DNA of 64,000 nucleotides from Halichondria panicea (taxonomy: Eukaryota > Porifera > Demospongiae > Suberitida > Halichondriidae): positions 5,214,169 through 5,278,168 of the forward strand of contig NC_087386.1 in the NCBI RefSeq assembly GCF_963675165.1. The letters run 5' to 3'. The notes beneath the pieces were generated by a model. The model saw only the letters and a list, made by a program, of their open reading frames with translations. It was not told the DNA's origin and did no database searches. This document shows, piece after piece, positions 25,150-36,317 of this stretch (its first letter is position 1; each line of letters opens with the position of its first letter). The position numbers and the translations under genes were made by a program.

Positions 25150-26640
25150 GCTTTTTATGAATTACAGTTGAATCACTACTCATGGAAAGTCTGAAAAGTT
25201 GCTCCAGGAAGTTCCATGCAGTCGATTAAAGTATAGCCTCAGAATTGTAAACTTAGGTATATCAACATAATTATTGGCTGATACCTGCTTGTCTATATAG
25301 GACCAGCACTGAATATATTTTCTGGGTTTCCGTTTACGAATCACTGCTCTCGGAAAGTCAGAAAAGTTTCTCAGCAAGTTCCCAGTCGATTAAAGTAACC
25401 TCAGAAGAGTGTATCAACGTATTGGCTGCTACCTGCTTGTCTAAGACCAGCATGCACTAAACATATTTTCTGGGTTCCGTTTACGAAGCACTGCTCTCGG
25501 AAAGTCAGAAAAGTTTCTCAGCAAGTTCCCAGTCGACTAAAGTAACCTCAGAAGAGTGTATCAACGTATTGGCTGCTACCTGCTTGTCTATAAGACCAGC
25601 ACTAAATATATTTTCTGGGTTTCCGTTTACGAAGCACAGCTCTCGGAAAGTCAGAAAAGTTGCTTAGCAAGTTCCAGTCGATTAAAGTAACCTCAGAATT
25701 GTAAACTTGAGTATATATCAACATACTGGCTGATATCTGCATGCATGTCTATATAGACCAGCACTGAATATGTTATTTTTCTGGATTCCCGTTAACGAAC
25801 CACTGCTCTCGGAAAGTCAGAAACGTTGCTTAGCAAGTTCCAGTCGATTAAAGTAACCTCAGAATTGTAAACTTGAGTATATATCAACATACTGGCTGAT
25901 ATCTGCATGCAAGTCTATAGACCATGGCCAGCACTGAATATGTTATTTTTCTGGATTCCCGTTAACGAACCACTGCTCTCGGAAAGTCAGAAAAGTTGCT
26001 TAGCAAGTTCCAGTCGATTAAAGTAACCTCAGAATTGTAAACTTGAGTATATATCAACATACTGGCTGATATCTGCATGCATGTCTAGACCAGCACTGAA
26101 TATGTTATTTTTCTGGATTCCCGTTAACGAACCACTGCTCTCGGAAAGTCAGAAAAGTTGCTCAGCAAGTTCCAGTCGATTCAAATAACCTCAAAAGAGT
26201 ATAATTATATCAACATACTGGCTGATATCTGCATGCATGTCTAGACCAGCACTGAATATATTATTTTTCAGGGTTCCCGTTAACGAACCACTGCTCTCGG
26301 AAAGTCAGAAAAGTTGCTCAGCAAGTTCCAGTCGATTCAAATAACCTCAGAAGAGTATAATTATATCAACATACTGGCTGATATCTGCATGCATGTCTAG
26401 ACCAGCACTGAATATATTATTTTTCTGGGTTCCCGTTAACGAACCACTGCTCTCGGAAAGTCAGAAAAGTTGCTCAGCAAGTAGTAACTTGAGTATATCA
26501 ACATAACTTATTGGCTGATATACTTAATTGCTTGTATATAGACCATGGTTGAACATAATTATTCCAGTTCCCGTTCTATAATCATGGCTCTCAGAAAGTC
26601 AGAAAAGTGGCTCGGCGTGTTTCAGTATAGAGCCAAATAA
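25150..26640 (-). repeat. Right-arm tandem array, 10 inverted units of about 150-165 bp
   Basis: Inverted copies of the left-arm unit (CTCTCGGAAAGTCAGAAAAG core) near 25180, 25346, 25494, 25642, 25809, 25975, 26138, 26296, 26451 and 26588. Neighbouring units from 25.7 to 26.4 kb are almost identical, so this array expanded recently. Confidence 0.85.
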
Positions 26641-27063
26641 CCTCTGGACAATAAATTGGGGAGTATAAGTAGGAGTTAGGTGACTGGATGAATTAAAAAT
26701 GATAATGTTAAATTCATACTAAATCTAGCTCAGTGTACAGACATAATTAATTCAGTCATTGTGCATGTAGCTAGCTAGAGTCTACTGCAGACATGTGCAA
26801 GTAGCTAGCTATTATATCAAGTCTATACTGCAGACAATGGAGAGTCTACTTAAAACTAGGTTGGCCAGCTTTCTACTTACTTACTTACATAGACTAGTAG
26901 AGTGATCAGGCAAGAGGATATCTCTGTGCAAAATCAAGGGTTAACCTTGGAATGCATTGCCCTGCTACGCCCACTCATTTACTCTTCACTTCCGCTTTTT
27001 CCGATTTCTGGCTTTCTGGTCCTACATGCGCAGAAGATGAGATGCATGGCCTAGCCTCTACAC

Positions 27064-27203
27064 AGGCTCTCCTTTTTCTGTTCTTTATCACAATCGTTCA
27101 ATAAGATAAAATACTGTATTATTCGTTCAATGAGATAAAATACGGTATTAATTGGAGGAATAAAGAAAGAAATAGACGTAAAGTTAGGAAAAAGGAGAGC
27201 CTG
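27064..27203. mobile_element. Short MITE, family D (140 bp)
   Basis: Termini CAGGCTCTCCTTTTT and its reverse complement. Internal text (ttctttatcacaatcgttcaataagataaaatac) recurs at 61765-61805 and again near 62675-62700, so this is probably an internally deleted form of a longer element there. Confidence 0.75.
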
Positions 27204-27681
27204 TATCGGGAAGTCGCGTGAGGGTAGAAGGGTGGTAGAAGGGTGAAAATGAGCGTGGGCATACTGAGCTAGAGATGTTGGACTGCCCACACAGAGGTCT
27301 ACGACTAGTAAAACTTTGCCTGCAGCAAGCTGGACATGGACTTGGAACTGGAAGTTTGCAAGCACTATAGCTAGCTATACCTTAGGCTTAGCTAGATGAT
27401 CTACTAGTCTAGATTGTGTGTTTAGATTCTATCACTATTACTTTTTCTTGTGTCTTTCTACATGCTATAGTAGAATAGCTTAGTCATCATTATCATATAG
27501 CAGGTAGCTACTGCCACCAGAGCTGGCCACGCTGGTTCTCTGATCTGACTTGCAGCACAGCTTGGTGGTTGTCTCAGTGCAGTACAGTACAGAATGCGTG
27601 GGAGAATACCTTACGTCACGATTGTGGGCTACATATCGCCCACGTTCATAAAAATCCTTGTGGATCACGCGATTTCCCAAA

Positions 27682-27793
27682 CCAGGCCTTACTTTTTCTT
27701 AACTGTACGCCCATTTCTTTCTTTGCTGCCTCACTATGTCTTTCTTATGTTTATGGATGAACAGTGACAACAGCAAGAAAAAGTAAGGCCTGG
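27682..27793. mobile_element. Short palindromic MITE (112 bp)
   Basis: Ends CCAGGCCTTACTTTTTCTT and its reverse complement. Confidence 0.75.
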
Positions 27794-27959
27794 GAACGAG
27801 GCTAGCATGGCCCTGCTTCCTTGCAAACTTTTCCACATCCTGTCATGTGTTAGTTCTGATCATGAATAAGTAATAAGTAAACAAACCAAGGTTGGCTAAA
27901 CATCAGAAGAGTGAAGTTTGAAGTATACAAGAACAATCATAGCCTCAACAGCAGAGAGA

Positions 27960-29854
27960 ATGTTTTCCAAGTCTTGTGTAAGTTCAGCATGTATATTTAC
28001 ATGCATACAAGCAATATCTATATCTATAAACAGAGACTTTTTTGTGTATGATACAAACTGATGTGCATTCCATTGCTTTGCAAGTGCTTCCTATTATATT
28101 AACAATGTCCACTGTCTTGCAGGTCTCAGTGATGCTGCTAGCATCAACCTTGCTATTAGTTGCACTCCCAGCTCGTGCAGAGGAGAGGCCTGGACAGCTA
28201 GCACACGTAAGCTGACTGTTAATACCATCTCTTTATGCTTTCGTATCTGTCGTTTAACTTATTGCATGTCAGATTGTACTATGCATTAATTTTAACAATT
28301 GAAACGTATCTCCACTACTGAATACCACTAACTATTAAAGCACTGAGATATAATTATGTCTTTGAATGTGGTATATGTCAATTGTCAGTCAATTACTTTC
28401 AATGTAAGCTAGTTCTATGCGTTAGTACATGATAGAGGTTTCTATTACATTCTCAGTAGCCAAGCAGGCCTTCTAATTGCGACTAATCCGTTGGCATGTG
28501 CACCATATATTGCCTGTCATGTGAAGTATCACTCTGCCTTGTTAGGTAGTGGGTATTGTATACGGTTACATGCTGTGTAAATATTGATGACCATTAATGT
28601 GTGTGCGAGTTTCCTCTGCTTGTGTCCCCTGCTCTGCTTATTTGTATGCGTTATGCACACATTGTTATTAGAACTAAGTGCATGCATACATTCAGTTGTA
28701 CTGTTTGTTAGGGCTCTGTATCATCATGAACATTACAATAGCATCAAAGTTAATCTATTCACTGTTATATTGGCTGATAGAAACTTCCTTGCATGCAGCT
28801 ATACCTACCTCACACCTCACACTCACCCTCATACTCACCCCTCACACACCCCTCACACACCACACACCACCCTCCACACACCCTCACACACACCCCTCAC
28901 ACACCCTCCATATACACAGGACCTTTCCTTCTCTCTGTCAGTGTCCATTGTGGCCGTGTGTGTGGTGATCATGCTCATTGTTGGAATTGTGCTACTGCAC
29001 CGAGCAAAGAAGGGACACTTCTGCTGTCTAAAACCGGTAAGTTGCCACTTCTCTATAAGGAGGATGCATGCAGACTTACTTCCCTAGATGAATCTACCTA
29101 CCATTTTTACACCTAGTGAATTTTTTTTCACTGTATTGATTTGAATGCTTTTATCACTCCCACAGAGAATCATATACCCTGTGGTGCAACGAAAGCGGAC
29201 CAGCCGTGCAGTACGCAAGAATGACCCAGAGGAGCCCCAGGTCCCTGCCCCCTCCTATGAGGTCCACCCTCGTGGTGCCAATATTGCTCCTCCAGATTAT
29301 GAGGACGCACTGCAGGACGTGGTGGTCCAACCAGCAGAGCCCCAGGAGCAGGTCAGTATTGCACACTGAGTGCACAGTTTTACGCAGTAATTATACACAG
29401 TCCAATTTCTTACGTATATACATATTGCATAGAACCCTTTTGTAATGGACGGGAACAAATGTTTGGTTGTTATATACGCAGGTGGTTTTTTTTGAGAGGT
29501 TATTTTATAATAAACTGTTCACCTGGGACCTTGAGTGCCTGTCCTTTATATCACAGTTGGCCTTTCTTCAGGGGTGGCCATTAAAAGTGGTTCCACTGTT
29601 GGGTTTAAAACTGCATTTAATTTATGTACGGTTGAAGCTGACCTGTTGCATATATTGTTATCTCAAAAATTAAATACAATCGTCAGATTTAGTATGAGAA
29701 AACTGTTCACCCTTATTTGCAATTGCATAATGCCTGTATACTTAATCTCAACCAATAATTCATGCTCTTCCGTTTACCCGCGTAGGCTGAGACCACCATC
29801 GCAGACAACGTTTCCCTGGACGACACTGATGACCGCACCCCGCTTAATCCATGA
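27960..29854 (+). CDS. Small single-pass membrane protein with PPxY motif (157 aa)
   Basis: Unrecognised. Exons: 27960-27977, 28123-28206, 28920-29036, 29166-29351 and 29786-29854, all phase 0. Residues 1 to about 25 form a signal peptide (MLLASTLLLVALPARA). The extracellular part is only about 12 residues. One membrane helix follows (SIVAVCVVIMLIVGIVLL), then basic and cysteine residues (KKGHFCCLKP) that could be palmitoylated. The cytoplasmic tail holds PSYEV, the canonical WW-ligand PPDY, and an acidic C-terminus (LDDTDDRTPLNP). PPxY tails typically recruit Nedd4-type HECT ligases, so a membrane adaptor role is inferred. The 192-residue gene on the opposite strand has a similar layout but no clear sequence similarity. 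Confidence 0.8.
28801..28915 (+). repeat. CTCACACACC-type simple repeat
   Basis: Irregular tandem CACAC/CCCTCACACA units ending at an exon acceptor of the 157-residue gene. Confidence 0.9.
29468..29615 (+). repeat. Intronic dispersed repeat, related to 18606-18760
   Basis: Shares 'aggtggccttt'- and 'ggtggccattaa'-type phrases with the intron copy at 18.6 kb. Non-coding. Confidence 0.5.
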
Positions 29855-30410
29855 GCAGCTATATGATTGATTGATACACACATTCCTTTCTGTACTTTAT
29901 ATAGTCAGTGACACTTCCAATAATTGTACTTGTCTTGTTGTGTATCACAAACATCTGCTTTACACAAATGAATATCTATGTAAGTTATGTGTGCTATAAA
30001 TGCAGTCATGAATAGCATTGGCATAAGTACAATTTTTTTACAATCTTTTTGATTCGTGTTTTTGGTATTCAGACAGTAATTGTTGAGTTTGCTATGTAGC
30101 TATTCTATAGAATTTTATTGGCAACAATAATACGTTGAGTAATTGCATTTTATGTGTGAGTTGGTACGAAAGTAATCTGTACCGCCCGTTTCTTAATTAC
30201 AATGTCCGGGGGTTCTATACTATAGTTATGTATACGTAGTTACTGTACTGAAATGCATCAGTAATTACGTAAATCAATTTATGGCTGAAAATAATTAAGT
30301 ACAGCTAGTGTGATAACGTAACGGTAGATATTAAGAGGAATATTATGACGTAACGTGGGAAACAAGTGACAAACACAAAACAAAGTAAGTGGTGGATATA
30401 TAGTGAAAGT

Positions 30411-30650
30411 TTACGGTCGACCCCCACCAGGCAATCTAAGCACTAGATGTAGAGTCGAATCTCTCTGTATCTCATAGTCCTTTATACAATTCTCATCTTT
30501 GAGCTCACGGCCTCCATACAACAGCCTCTGCTCTTGTACTGGCACAGCATCTTTCTCAAAGAACTTTTGCTTGACCTGGGCTATGGTATCTTCTAGATCC
30601 ACCTCCAGCGTGGCAGTGCGTCCAGTGAGAGTCTTTATGAAGATTTGCAT
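30411..30650 (-). CDS. Divergent ubiquitin with K11R, K48R, K63R and a GRP tail (79 aa)
   Basis: Single-exon ubiquitin-like protein, 79 residues, aligning to ubiquitin without gaps from [10 protein letters not shown] to [10 protein letters not shown]. By ubiquitin numbering: K6, K27, K29 and K33 are kept; K11, K48 and K63 are all arginine; new lysines occur at 51 and 57. The hydrophobic patch is L8, L44 (I in ubiquitin), H68, V70. R72 is kept; R74 is proline. The di-glycine is followed by GRP and a stop, so conjugation would require trimming. I chose the internal ATG that makes residue 1 match ubiquitin; the codon four positions upstream is GTG. It lies between two PPxY membrane-protein genes. 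Lack of introns could mean a retrocopy, but the frame is intact and the fold positions are conserved. Confidence 0.85.
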   Translation of the reverse strand: MQIFIKTLTGRTATLEVDLEDTIAQVKQKFFEKDAVPVQEQRLLYGGRELKDENCIKDYEIQRDSTLHLVLRLPGGGRP

Positions 30651-31058
30651 GTCTGTAGTCACGGTGCTGTATAGCGCTGCTAGCTTCTACAGTCGCCGAG
30701 TCACGTACTCTGCTGCAGATCAGCTCCGGCTAGCTCTTAGAGACTCAATAAGCCCCTCCCACTTACACAGTCATAATTTTGGTCAGACCTCCTGGCCTCC
30801 CCTCTACTATACTATCTATGCCTAGCCTTTGCTTTGCTGCTAGCCTCTTTACAGTTAGTGCACTGCATGCCTCATGTCAGTCTGCCACTAGTTCTTAATT
30901 CATTAATCGAAGTATCATTGCAAAATTTAAACACAATTATGATGATAAAAAAGGCAAATCAAATCAACAAAATTAGATAACAAGTTCCAACTATTCATAC
31001 ACTCCTGATGTATGTGCTGTGCTATATAAACATAACAATACTGAATAATGTGCATGGT
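30651..31058. other. Intergenic, nothing recognised
   Basis: 5' flank of the ubiquitin-like gene and 3' flank of the 192-residue gene; no repeat or RNA gene seen. Confidence 0.5.
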
Positions 31059-31462
31059 TTATGAGAGGAGCCTGGTCGTGTCGTCAACAGCAACGTCCTC
31101 CTCCTCCTCCTCTAGTGCCGTGGGTAGAGTGGGTGGGGCACGGGGGACACTCGAGTAGGCCGGTGGATTAGACAGCTCGTAAGACGGGACACTTAGAGGG
31201 GGTGTGGTCTCCTCCGTACGAAGGGTGGGGTCAGCTCTGGGGCCGTTTTCAACTGCAACGGATTTGTCCTTTCCTGTTATGGCCATATCGTAAGAGGGAG
31301 GCATGTTGGGATCATTGGGACGTCTGTTATCAGCTGGACGGATCACAACGGTCCGTTGGAACTGGCGTTGCGGTTGACCAGATTGGTTGACCGCGTACGA
31401 GGTGCGTTGAGCAAAGGAGCCGTCATTTGTGACACACCTCTCCACTCTTACCACTCTGGCCC

Positions 31463-31494
<32 letters not shown>

Positions 31495-33189
31495 GGTGTG
31501 TGTGTGTGTGAGGATGTGAGTATATTATAGGCAGGTGTTATTACAGCAAACGACGGTAGTAATTAGTAACAGTACTCAGCACTGCATACCGTATAGTGCG
31601 AAATTTTCGAGGCACTTATATTTCGTGGATTGGCCTCTAAAAGCCATTTCGTTGCACAATGTTCGCGGAATGACTGCTTACCGGAAGCCACGCCTTTAAA
31701 TCTTGCACGTTATAGCAGGTAAAGAACGATTTTCGTGGACTTAATTTTCGTGTAGGATTGCTAACCCACGAAATCCACGAAAATTAAGCCCCTCGAAAAT
31801 TTCGCGCTATACGGTATATAGGAAGGCCATGATATACATCAATGGCCCAGAACAAGAATGTACAAACATCCCCATTTAAAACTTGATCCCATTAACAGAT
31901 GTTTACAATTGAGGTTTTGAAAACATTGCAGACATGTACATGTACAGGTAATAATGTATGTAACAACATACATCGCCTAACTGTAAAACCACAATAAGAG
32001 TCCCAAATAATTATGAATATCAATATCAACTAAGCGTAACTAGCGCACTAGCTTAGGTTAATTTGTGATGTAACTGTTGTCTGGCCTGTTGTAAGCAATC
32101 CACTGAACAATATAAACATACTAGAAAGCTCTGTAAGTGGAGTGCCGCTCATATTGGAATAAGAAAAGACTTTAGAATATCACAAATAGCAGTTTTTACA
32201 GCTTGTTGGGCATACCAATCGTCTCACACCCTTTACAGTGGATAGGGTACTCACAATTGCCAACAGCAAAACCACGATAAGAGTCCCAGATATGAAATCT
32301 TTCTCACTATTACTGCTTCTAGGCTGGGCTGTACCGTCTGGCAAGTCTCTCGGTACTGATACATACACTTGTACTGGTACGGGGGGAATCCTCTATGATT
32401 AAACTAGACTCAAATCTACCACCTTGGAATGTAAGCCAATTAAAAACACATAATAGCGAGGGACACCTTACAACATAAACAACTCATTTTCAATTTCTGT
32501 ACTTGCATAGCTACTAGTGCAGCCATCCAGACAGCTCACTCTAATACTTCAGTATAGGATTACTACTTGCCACTGTAAACAGTAAAGAAGCCACTATCAG
32601 GGTACTCCCAGTCCTGAAACCTGAGAACCTAGAAATGGTCGTTATTTTAACAATGATAACTCTAACTACGTACCCCTGTGTACATTTTCCCTGTGAAGTT
32701 TTGCACTATGAACAACTGGATTGCAAGCCATGGAGGTTATTAAGAGGAATGAGCTAAATGACATGGAGATCATTATCACCCTTCAATATTGTCATAATAA
32801 TGTAATTGTTGTCAATAAGGTAAAAGTGCCACTCACACTGCAGGTCCACGCACTCTCTGCCCCCTGACCACCACCCTAGTCGGTGGCTGGTGGACTATCG
32901 GCAACCTCTGTTGCCTCTGCTGACAGGCCCACACTCGCCAACAGATGAGACACACCTTCAACAGTACCACTACCACGACAATGGGCACCACAATGTATAC
33001 AATGTCACCTGCAGAACGGGAACGAGAGGACAGTTGTAGGACGTAAAAGAAATGCAATGAAACAGAAAACTTATACTAAAACTAACTCACTAGACAGACG
33101 GTAGATATTAAATGCACACTGGAATTATCACTGTAAGATTTTATCCTAGCCTGCGCCTAAGACCTAAGGGTTTTGAGTCACTTACTCAT
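31059..33189 (-). CDS. Single-pass membrane protein with multiple PPxY motifs (192 aa)
   Basis: Unrecognised. Exons in transcript order: 33186-33189 (ATG plus one base), 32837-33008 and 31059-31461; phases agree. The second exon is a membrane helix close to the N-terminus (IVYIVVPIVVVVVLLKVCLI) followed by cysteines, Q/R-rich and basic residues. The long cytoplasmic exon contains PPSY, PSYEL and PPAY, proline clusters, a run of five glutamates, and an acidic dileucine ending DDTTRLLS, which suggests endosomal sorting. No signal peptide is needed with this start, but the tiny first exon is the weakest part of the model: the ORF just upstream (33190-33368) is in another frame, and a different first exon is possible. 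Nedd4-family binding is inferred from PPxY only. Confidence 0.65.
31466..31510 (-). repeat. (GT)n/(GGGT)n microsatellite next to an acceptor
   Basis: Dinucleotide run at the 3' end of the last intron of the 192-residue gene. Confidence 0.95.
31588..31816. mobile_element. MITE family B-related palindrome (about 229 bp)
   Basis: Starts ACCGTATAGTGCGAAATTTT and ends AATTTCGCGCTATACGGTAT. It differs from the 15-kb copies in the subterminal part (GCGAAATTTTCGAGG rather than GGGTAATTTTCGTGG), so it is a sub-family. Confidence 0.8.
32272..32397 (-). pseudogene. Exon-like relic encoding a membrane helix (GTLIVVLLLAI)
   Basis: On the minus strand an open exon-like stretch between an AG (after 32397) and GTGAGT encodes PPVPVQVYVSV, a polar linker and FISGTLIVVLLLAI. 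Its phase does not fit the neighbouring exons of the 192-residue gene. Shorter echoes of GTLIV occur near 31990 and 32600. It may be an unused alternative exon or a remnant of a duplicated membrane-protein gene. Confidence 0.35.
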
Positions 33190-33526
33190 GCTGAAGCTGA
33201 ATATTCGTGAAGCTTTGCCACTTGCTGACTAAATTCTATCCTGCTAGCGCTGCCACTAACTCCTAGATCTGCATCTGTATCAGCTACAGCGCAGCTTTGA
33301 GAGTTCTCTTTCCTGTTTAGTTTGCTGACTGGACTCTCTCTGGACTCTCCCCTGTCTGTCATAACCACACCCTAACTAATATTAACCCACATAATAGCTT
33401 GGAAAAGATCGTCCTTAGAACTAGGCTTTTTCCGTACTTCACTGGGCCACAAAGCCATCCAGGCATACACAGCAGGTCTACCTGACCATAACTTTTCCTC
33501 CTCTTCCTACAATGAAATTTTGTTTC

Positions 33527-35993
33527 TTAAAATCCCATACACCATAATGTAGTTAACACAGGTTGCAACATTTCACTTGGTGTACGCAAAAAATGGTTAT
33601 GTAAAACAATAAAAACTATAAATCAGACTACGTACGTCAACTATTTAATCCACTTTGCAATAGTGTCTCTCTCCAGTTTCCTCGCCGCAATGACAGCTGG
33701 TGGGTCCTTGGGGTTGGCCGATCTAGACGGGAGAATCATACTTATGATAGAATTTCAGTTTTTAGTTAGTTAGGGATAATTATAGGTGGCATTTTCAAAA
33801 GCGTGCACAACGTCACACTAGAAGTGTAAGTGTGTATTGTACATTACCTCAGGTCCAAGTGGTGAGCTCCTCCCTCAATCATAATGGCTACCAGACTGTC
33901 AGAGAGATTCTGTTGCACCTGAAGAAAGGAGAGAAAAAAATTAGTGGCAAATCTATAACACTCAAATTCATAGTCAGATGTTGCTGTACATACACGCTGG
34001 AATGCATCTTTATAACCTAAGTGGGATATTGATAGTTGCCAGGGACATTGCTACAGGATTTAGTGGACCAGTTGACAGTCATGTAGTTACAGGTGATCCA
34101 GTATAGCTATGTTCTTATCATGTGTGCATATTACACAAGGTAGAGAGAGCTAGAGAGAGAGAGAGCACTCACCCCACCCACACTCCACGGGTCCAGGTTA
34201 CCATTGGAGAAGATGATGTTGGAGGCAGCCAGTATATCTGGAGGAACAGTAGGTGCACATAGTTGTAGCGAATCCACCAATGAAAGACTAGTTATCGAAT
34301 GCATGGGAATTACGTATGCATGGTAAACTAAATTCCACTTGCACACATTTAAAGCTTTCTAATGGCTGCATGTCTTGCTAGATGGTGAACTGCTACGTAC
34401 TTAATGGTAATAGTTATAAATCAGAGATTATAATAAGCTTCACTTTTCCCCCAGAATTGGGTGTCCATCCAGCCCTTCCGGTGTTTAGCTCCCCATGTTT
34501 TCTCGCAGTAAGCCGAGGGATCAAAGATTGTCGGGGGGAACATGTCTGTCATATTGTTTGTGTCACTGGGGAGGGACATCTCCGTGCACGCCTGAGCGGG
34601 TGGGAGGAGTGTGATGAGTGAAAATGCACCAAAACTGAACATACAAAAAAAAGACACACTAAACCGTGTAGCGAAATCAAGCCCTCGTATTAAGATCACA
34701 TATTGTTAGCCCGAGCTGACTCCCATCATTCTCAAACTGGAAGGTGTTCACCTTGGTGCAGGTGGTGATGCCTTCTCTACTATAAAAACGTTTTTTCCAC
34801 CTATTTTCATATACTTCCAACTTTTTGCATACATACATGTCATCAGTAAATACACAAGGAGTCTTTGCTAGATTGATGGATCTACACCCCCCCCCCACAC
34901 ACACACACACACACACCTGGTAGTCCCAGCTGGTGGCGGCGGGTCCTGTGCCACACCCAGTCGGGTCTGCACACTCGATAAACTGCGTCTCAATATTGTT
35001 ACAGGGCAGCCGGCCAGCCGTCCCATTGTAAAACAAACCTGCAAGTGTAATATTAGATAATTGGAGGAAAATGTCTTCAATTACCATCAAGCAAAAGCAA
35101 AATGGCAGCTAAGAGGCCAGTATACGTCCCACCCCTATACACGTACCTGCAGCCTGGGCCAGTCCCTTCAGTCGGTCAGTCGCCGTTAGCAACAGATTAC
35201 AGGAGTAGGACACAGGGTTGGCGGGGAGGGGGGCAAGGAAGTTGGCCGGGTATGGATAGTCAACCATTGCCAGCTGAGTGAACGAGTTCCGTACCCAACC
35301 CTCCAGGTGGGCCACCTACAAGATGGTGACTTATATATTGCATACATATCGACTTTAGGGTGATGATCACATGCAGGCAACTAACTACATGTATATACTG
35401 TCTGTAACATTGCAATTATTTAACAGAAAATGTTTCCAGGAAATGAAAGGTTCGATATAACAGTGGACAAGTGACGTCTATTAATAATGGTAAGTCTTCT
35501 GCACTACTTTACCATGAAGTATCTACATGTAGGTAGACAGTTGTATTGTACGTAATAAAAATCACTTACTCTGTCACTTTTGAGAGGTGTACACAGAGAG
35601 AAGGCATCAGTAATTTTCTGTAGCCCGGTATCTCCCTGTTTAGCCAGGTCTGCTATCATGGTGTAGGCCTCACGAACAAAGACAGGGCACTGACTGTTAG
35701 CCTTGGCAAAATCCTGAAGGAAACACAGTTATAGCACTCAAAAATACATATGTAACAGGCTAAGTTTCTTAGGAAATCAAGAAGGCTATAAAAAGTATCC
35801 GAGCCTTTGACGATATACATTTCCTGTAAGACAGGTGAATTATAGATAACAGTTATACATTATGTCAGGAGTACTCCAGATTATGTACATACCAAAGGTT
35901 GTTTATTTATAGCTTAATTTATCTTATGACATGTTAGATTCCAACCTGATGAACTAACCTGTGTGGCCTTCTCAAAGAAGGCGGTCCTGGGTG
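33527..35993 (-). pseudogene. Second, partial copy of the DPP-II-like gene (contig-end overlap)
   Basis: This 2.47-kb stretch matches 36194-39201 almost base for base, apart from small intron indels and a family A MITE present only on the right. Exons visible: 33641-33722, 33848-33918, 34173-34237, 34444-34591, 34917-35038, 35147-35315, 35570-35713 and 35959-35993 (cut by the gap). All are intact in frame, so this is not a decayed gene. It ends exactly at the N run, and its partner starts exactly after the N run, as two unmerged, slightly different haplotype contigs would. Treat as the same locus as 36318-41249. Confidence 0.85.
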
Positions 35994-36193
35994 NNNNNNN
36001 NNNNNNNNNNNNNNNNNNNNNNNNNNNNNNNNNNNNNNNNNNNNNNNNNNNNNNNNNNNNNNNNNNNNNNNNNNNNNNNNNNNNNNNNNNNNNNNNNNNN
36101 NNNNNNNNNNNNNNNNNNNNNNNNNNNNNNNNNNNNNNNNNNNNNNNNNNNNNNNNNNNNNNNNNNNNNNNNNNNNNNNNNNNNNNNNNNNNN
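35994..36193. other. Assembly gap, 200 N
   Basis: A round 200-base N run is a scaffolding placeholder. Confidence 1.
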
Positions 36194-36317
36194 ATTTTGT
36201 TTCTTAAAATCCCATACACAATAATGTAGTTAACACAGGTTGCAACATTTCACTTGGTGTACGCAAAAAATGGTTATGTAAAACAATAAAAACTATAAAC
36301 CAAACTACGTACGTCTA

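Larger units (their letters stand above)
19405..27032. mobile_element. 7.6-kb foldback element with long, subrepeat-filled inverted arms
   Basis: The outer ends are inverted copies: left starts TGCGCATGTAGGACCAG at 19405; right ends with its reverse complement at 27032. Inversion continues inward over about 2.3 kb on the left (to ~21760) and 3.2 kb on the right (from ~23860), becoming more diverged toward the centre. Matched landmarks are 19440-19510 with 26940-27005, 21045-21065 with 24662-24685, 21180-21230 with 24520-24560, and 21650-21700 with 23900-23960. Each arm contains a tandem array. The unique centre (about 21.8-23.8 kb) shows no recognisable transposase. I saw no target-site duplication. 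Foldback/Galileo-type elements have this plan; the class is inferred from structure only. Confidence 0.85.

Noticed and set aside
33190-33368. Minus-strand ORF of 60 codons upstream of the 192-residue gene
   Set aside because: It ends in a TGA overlapping the chosen ATG and is out of frame with the next exon; probably 5' UTR.
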